Below, in pieces: positions 62,333 through 64,000 of a stretch of 64,000 bases of DNA. The DNA is from Prosthecodimorpha hirschii (lineage in GTDB: Bacteria; Pseudomonadota; Alphaproteobacteria; Rhizobiales; Ancalomicrobiaceae), in contig NZ_LJYW01000001.1 in the NCBI RefSeq assembly GCF_001305515.1, positions 1-64,000 of the forward strand, written 5' to 3'. The stretch's first letter is position 1. The number at the start of each line of letters is the position of its first letter. The position numbers and the translations under genes were made by a program. The notes under the pieces were generated by a model. The model searched no databases. It was not told the DNA's origin and worked only from the letters and a program-made list of their open reading frames with translations.

Positions 62333-63316
62333 ATGAGAACGCGCGGAAACCTCGTTACTGAGCGTGCCGGGGTAAACTATGTGCGCGATGTCGTGGAGGG
62401 AGCGGGCTGCCTGCTGAAAGAAATCAACCTGCAGCACGATTTTGGACATGACGCCACGATGATGCTGGTTGTGAATGGTGAGGTTCGCCCACGCGAAGTC
62501 GCGCTTCAGATCAAGTCCGGCGTTAGCTATGTTTCGCCAACGACCTGTGGTTTGCCTGCGACAGCCTCTCACATCTATTTCTGGGCTGAACATGACCTTG
62601 TAACGCTTGGCGTGGTCTATGACCCAGCTGAAAAATCGGCCTGGTGGATAGATTTGCAAACCGCCGCTCGGGAATTTCGAGTGGCAAATCCCAAGAAGGG
62701 GACCACATTTACGTTCGCAAAGGGGCTTTGGAATCAGTTTAACCAAACAGATTTCGCGTCGATTTTGGTTCCGACGCTTCTTGGGGAGCCACCGAGCGTT
62801 CCCCTTGAACGATTATGCACGTGGGTCATGGGCGGGGACATTGAGACACATGACATTGGTGTTCGCGCCATCCGAGCGCGCTACTATCGCGAGGCTGCGG
62901 CATGGGAGTGTCTGATCGAGGCATTTAAGTCGAAGCCGGTTGAGCAACTGACACTCAGCCTTCCCATTGCCCTAGCAAAGCTGCTAGGTCACGACGATAT
63001 CGGTTATTATTCCAACGAGATTCCCGAAGAAGTTCGTGCTCCAGCGATCGCAAAGGTTTTGACCTTTAACGTTGACGAAATTTCCAAACTACTTTCGATG
63101 TTGCCCGACGGTGACTTCGATCGGCCTAGCGTTGGTTACAGCTTAATGCCGCTCTTTGGTAAGAGCTCAGAAAGCCTGCGAATTCCTTCCGTTATTCGTG
63201 ACAATGACAGGTTTGCCCCTTCAGTTCGCCAAATTGCAGGGGCGCTATTTGAGTGGTATCGGCGTGATCCAGTTTGGTGGGGCTTCTGGCGTCGAGATAC
63301 AGGCAAACGACATTGA
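62333..63316 (+). CDS. DUF4365-type nuclease-fold protein, last gene of the defence operon
   Basis: 327 residues from ATG 62333, 58 bp after the PIN gene. The N-terminal 150 residues fit DUF4365: 'NLVTERAGVNYVRDVVEG', 'FGHDATMMLVV' with Asp40, 'REVALQIKSGVSYV' with Gln59 and Lys61, and 'HIYFWAEHDLVTLGVVYDP'. The D...QxK pattern is a PD-(D/E)XK nuclease variant. The remaining 170 residues are helical and unrecognised. DUF4365 proteins occur widely in defence islands as nuclease components. Low GC and same orientation suggest it travels with the DISARM-like genes; a role as their effector is inference. Confidence 0.7.
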   Translation: MRTRGNLVTERAGVNYVRDVVEGAGCLLKEINLQHDFGHDATMMLVVNGEVRPREVALQIKSGVSYVSPTTCGLPATASHIYFWAEHDLVTLGVVYDPAEKSAWWIDLQTAAREFRVANPKKGTTFTFAKGLWNQFNQTDFASILVPTLLGEPPSVPLERLCTWVMGGDIETHDIGVRAIRARYYREAAAWECLIEAFKSKPVEQLTLSLPIALAKLLGHDDIGYYSNEIPEEVRAPAIAKVLTFNVDEISKLLSMLPDGDFDRPSVGYSLMPLFGKSSESLRIPSVIRDNDRFAPSVRQIAGALFEWYRRDPVWWGFWRRDTGKRH

Positions 63317-63428
63317 AAGGGCTTGCGAGCGCAGAGGAATCAGTGCCCCATTTTGTCTTTTCTTGGCGTTGTGATAGAACCTCTGCTGTCTCTTAAACTT
63401 GCCGAGGAAACATCACATCGCTACGGCC

Positions 63429-64000
63429 ATGGATTCTCAACGCGCTCAAGCGCTCAAGCTGCTGAAAACGTGCCCGATGATGCGGCTGAAGGACTTTGCC
63501 GCCCACGGCATCGGCCCGGAAACGCTGGCGCGTCTTGTCCGGGACGGGGCGGTCGTTCGCCCCGCGCGCGGTCTCTATCAGCTCGCGGATAGCCCGGGCG
63601 ATGCCGCCCGTGTGCTTGCTGAAGCGTCGGCACTCATTCCCAAAGGCGTCATCTGCCTGATCTCGGCGCTGCAATTCCATGAGCTGACTCTGCAAATGCC
63701 GTCGGCCGTTTGGATGGCCATCGATCGCACCGCTTGGCGTCCCAAGATCGACTATCCACCCATTCGCTTTGTGCGCTTCACCGGCCCCTCGCTGACAGAG
63801 GGTGTCGAGCGGCACTCCATCGAAGGCGTCGAGGTGGCAGTCACTAATCCGGCGCGGACAATCGTCGATTGCTTTCGCTACCGGGCGAAGGTCGGACTGG
63901 ACGTCGCTCTGGAGGGCCTGCGTGAGGGACTTCGACAGCGGAAAGTCACGAGCGACCAGCTATGGACTTATGGGACGAAAGGCAAGATCTGGTCGACCAT
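63429..64000 (+). CDS. AbiEi-like type IV toxin-antitoxin antitoxin / regulator, 3'-truncated by window edge
   Basis: ATG 63429 opens a frame that is still open at the last base (190 codons). The N-terminus is a winged HTH ('LKDFAAHGIGPETLARLVRD', 'VVRPARGLYQLAD'), followed by the AbiEi middle domain ('LAEASALIPKGVICLISAL', 'PSAVWMAIDRTAWRPK', 'VEVAVTNPARTIVDCFRY'). This is the layout of AbiEi family antitoxins that repress and neutralise AbiEii nucleotidyltransferase toxins, whose gene would lie beyond the window. GC returns to the high level of the ICE backbone. Confidence 0.8.
   Translation, partial: MDSQRAQALKLLKTCPMMRLKDFAAHGIGPETLARLVRDGAVVRPARGLYQLADSPGDAARVLAEASALIPKGVICLISALQFHELTLQMPSAVWMAIDRTAWRPKIDYPPIRFVRFTGPSLTEGVERHSIEGVEVAVTNPARTIVDCFRYRAKVGLDVALEGLREGLRQRKVTSDQLWTYGTKGKIWST

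Overview
The window is high-GC DNA from an alphaproteobacterium, most likely of the Hyphomicrobiales (Rhizobiales). The case rests on gene content: a Ppx/GppA phosphatase with a long basic N-terminal extension, a TadG-like vWA protein, a PspA/YiaA pair, an alphaproteobacterial trb/DUF736/DUF2958/DUF2274 integrative element, and Rhizobiales-style intergenic palindromes. The genus cannot be named from sequence alone.

Layout. (1) Positions 1-7465 are the tail-fibre and lysis end of a prophage: adsorption proteins, an SGNH-hydrolase spike split by a one-base frameshift, an RlpA-like protein, a GH19-type endolysin, an Rz-like spanin with an Rz1-like lipoprotein in another frame inside it, a small membrane protein, and three leftward genes including an HTH protein. 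It ends beside tRNA-Pro(TGG) at 7636-7712. (2) Positions 8019-36065 are chromosomal backbone: a TadG-like protein; a large Ser/Thr kinase with PAN, Sel1 and peptidoglycan-binding parts divergent from a PP2C phosphatase; ppx/gppA; rlmE; a caspase-like protein without its cysteine; guaB; a CesT-like chaperone with a candidate client; MAPEG; an rsmB-like gene; a complete NMT1/TauA-type ABC transporter; a TAXI-TRAP transporter split by a 243-bp tandem repeat; LysR and a RutE-like nitroreductase; PspA-YiaA; and guaA. (3) From 36066 a decayed integrative and conjugative element begins directly at the 3' end of guaA. Its integrase carries four in-frame stops. It keeps AlpA, DUF2958, ParB, DUF736, trbF, trbG, trbI and DUF2274, but the rest of the transfer genes are absent here, and trbF, trbG and trbI are truncated, interrupted or altered. 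Phage capsid and head-tail fragments and an aldo/keto reductase fragment are mixed in. (4) Positions 49919-63316 are the cargo and the most interesting part: a tightly packed, co-directional DISARM-like anti-phage operon. Its order is a 910-aa protein (DrmE-like by position only), DrmA helicase, DrmB (DUF1998), DrmC (PLD), an N6-adenine methyltransferase, a PIN-domain protein and a DUF4365 protein. An AbiEi-type antitoxin gene runs off the right edge.

How the genes work together. The DISARM core (DrmA, DrmB, DrmC) with a methyltransferase would mark host DNA and restrict incoming phage DNA. This arrangement matches neither described class as I know them: there is no SNF2-type DrmD, the methyltransferase is of the adenine type but lies after drmC, and a PIN nuclease-like gene is translationally coupled to it. 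The operon sits on an element whose integrase and transfer genes look dead, so the defence genes may now be fixed in the chromosome. All functional calls rest on motifs and gene order read by eye; no database search was run.
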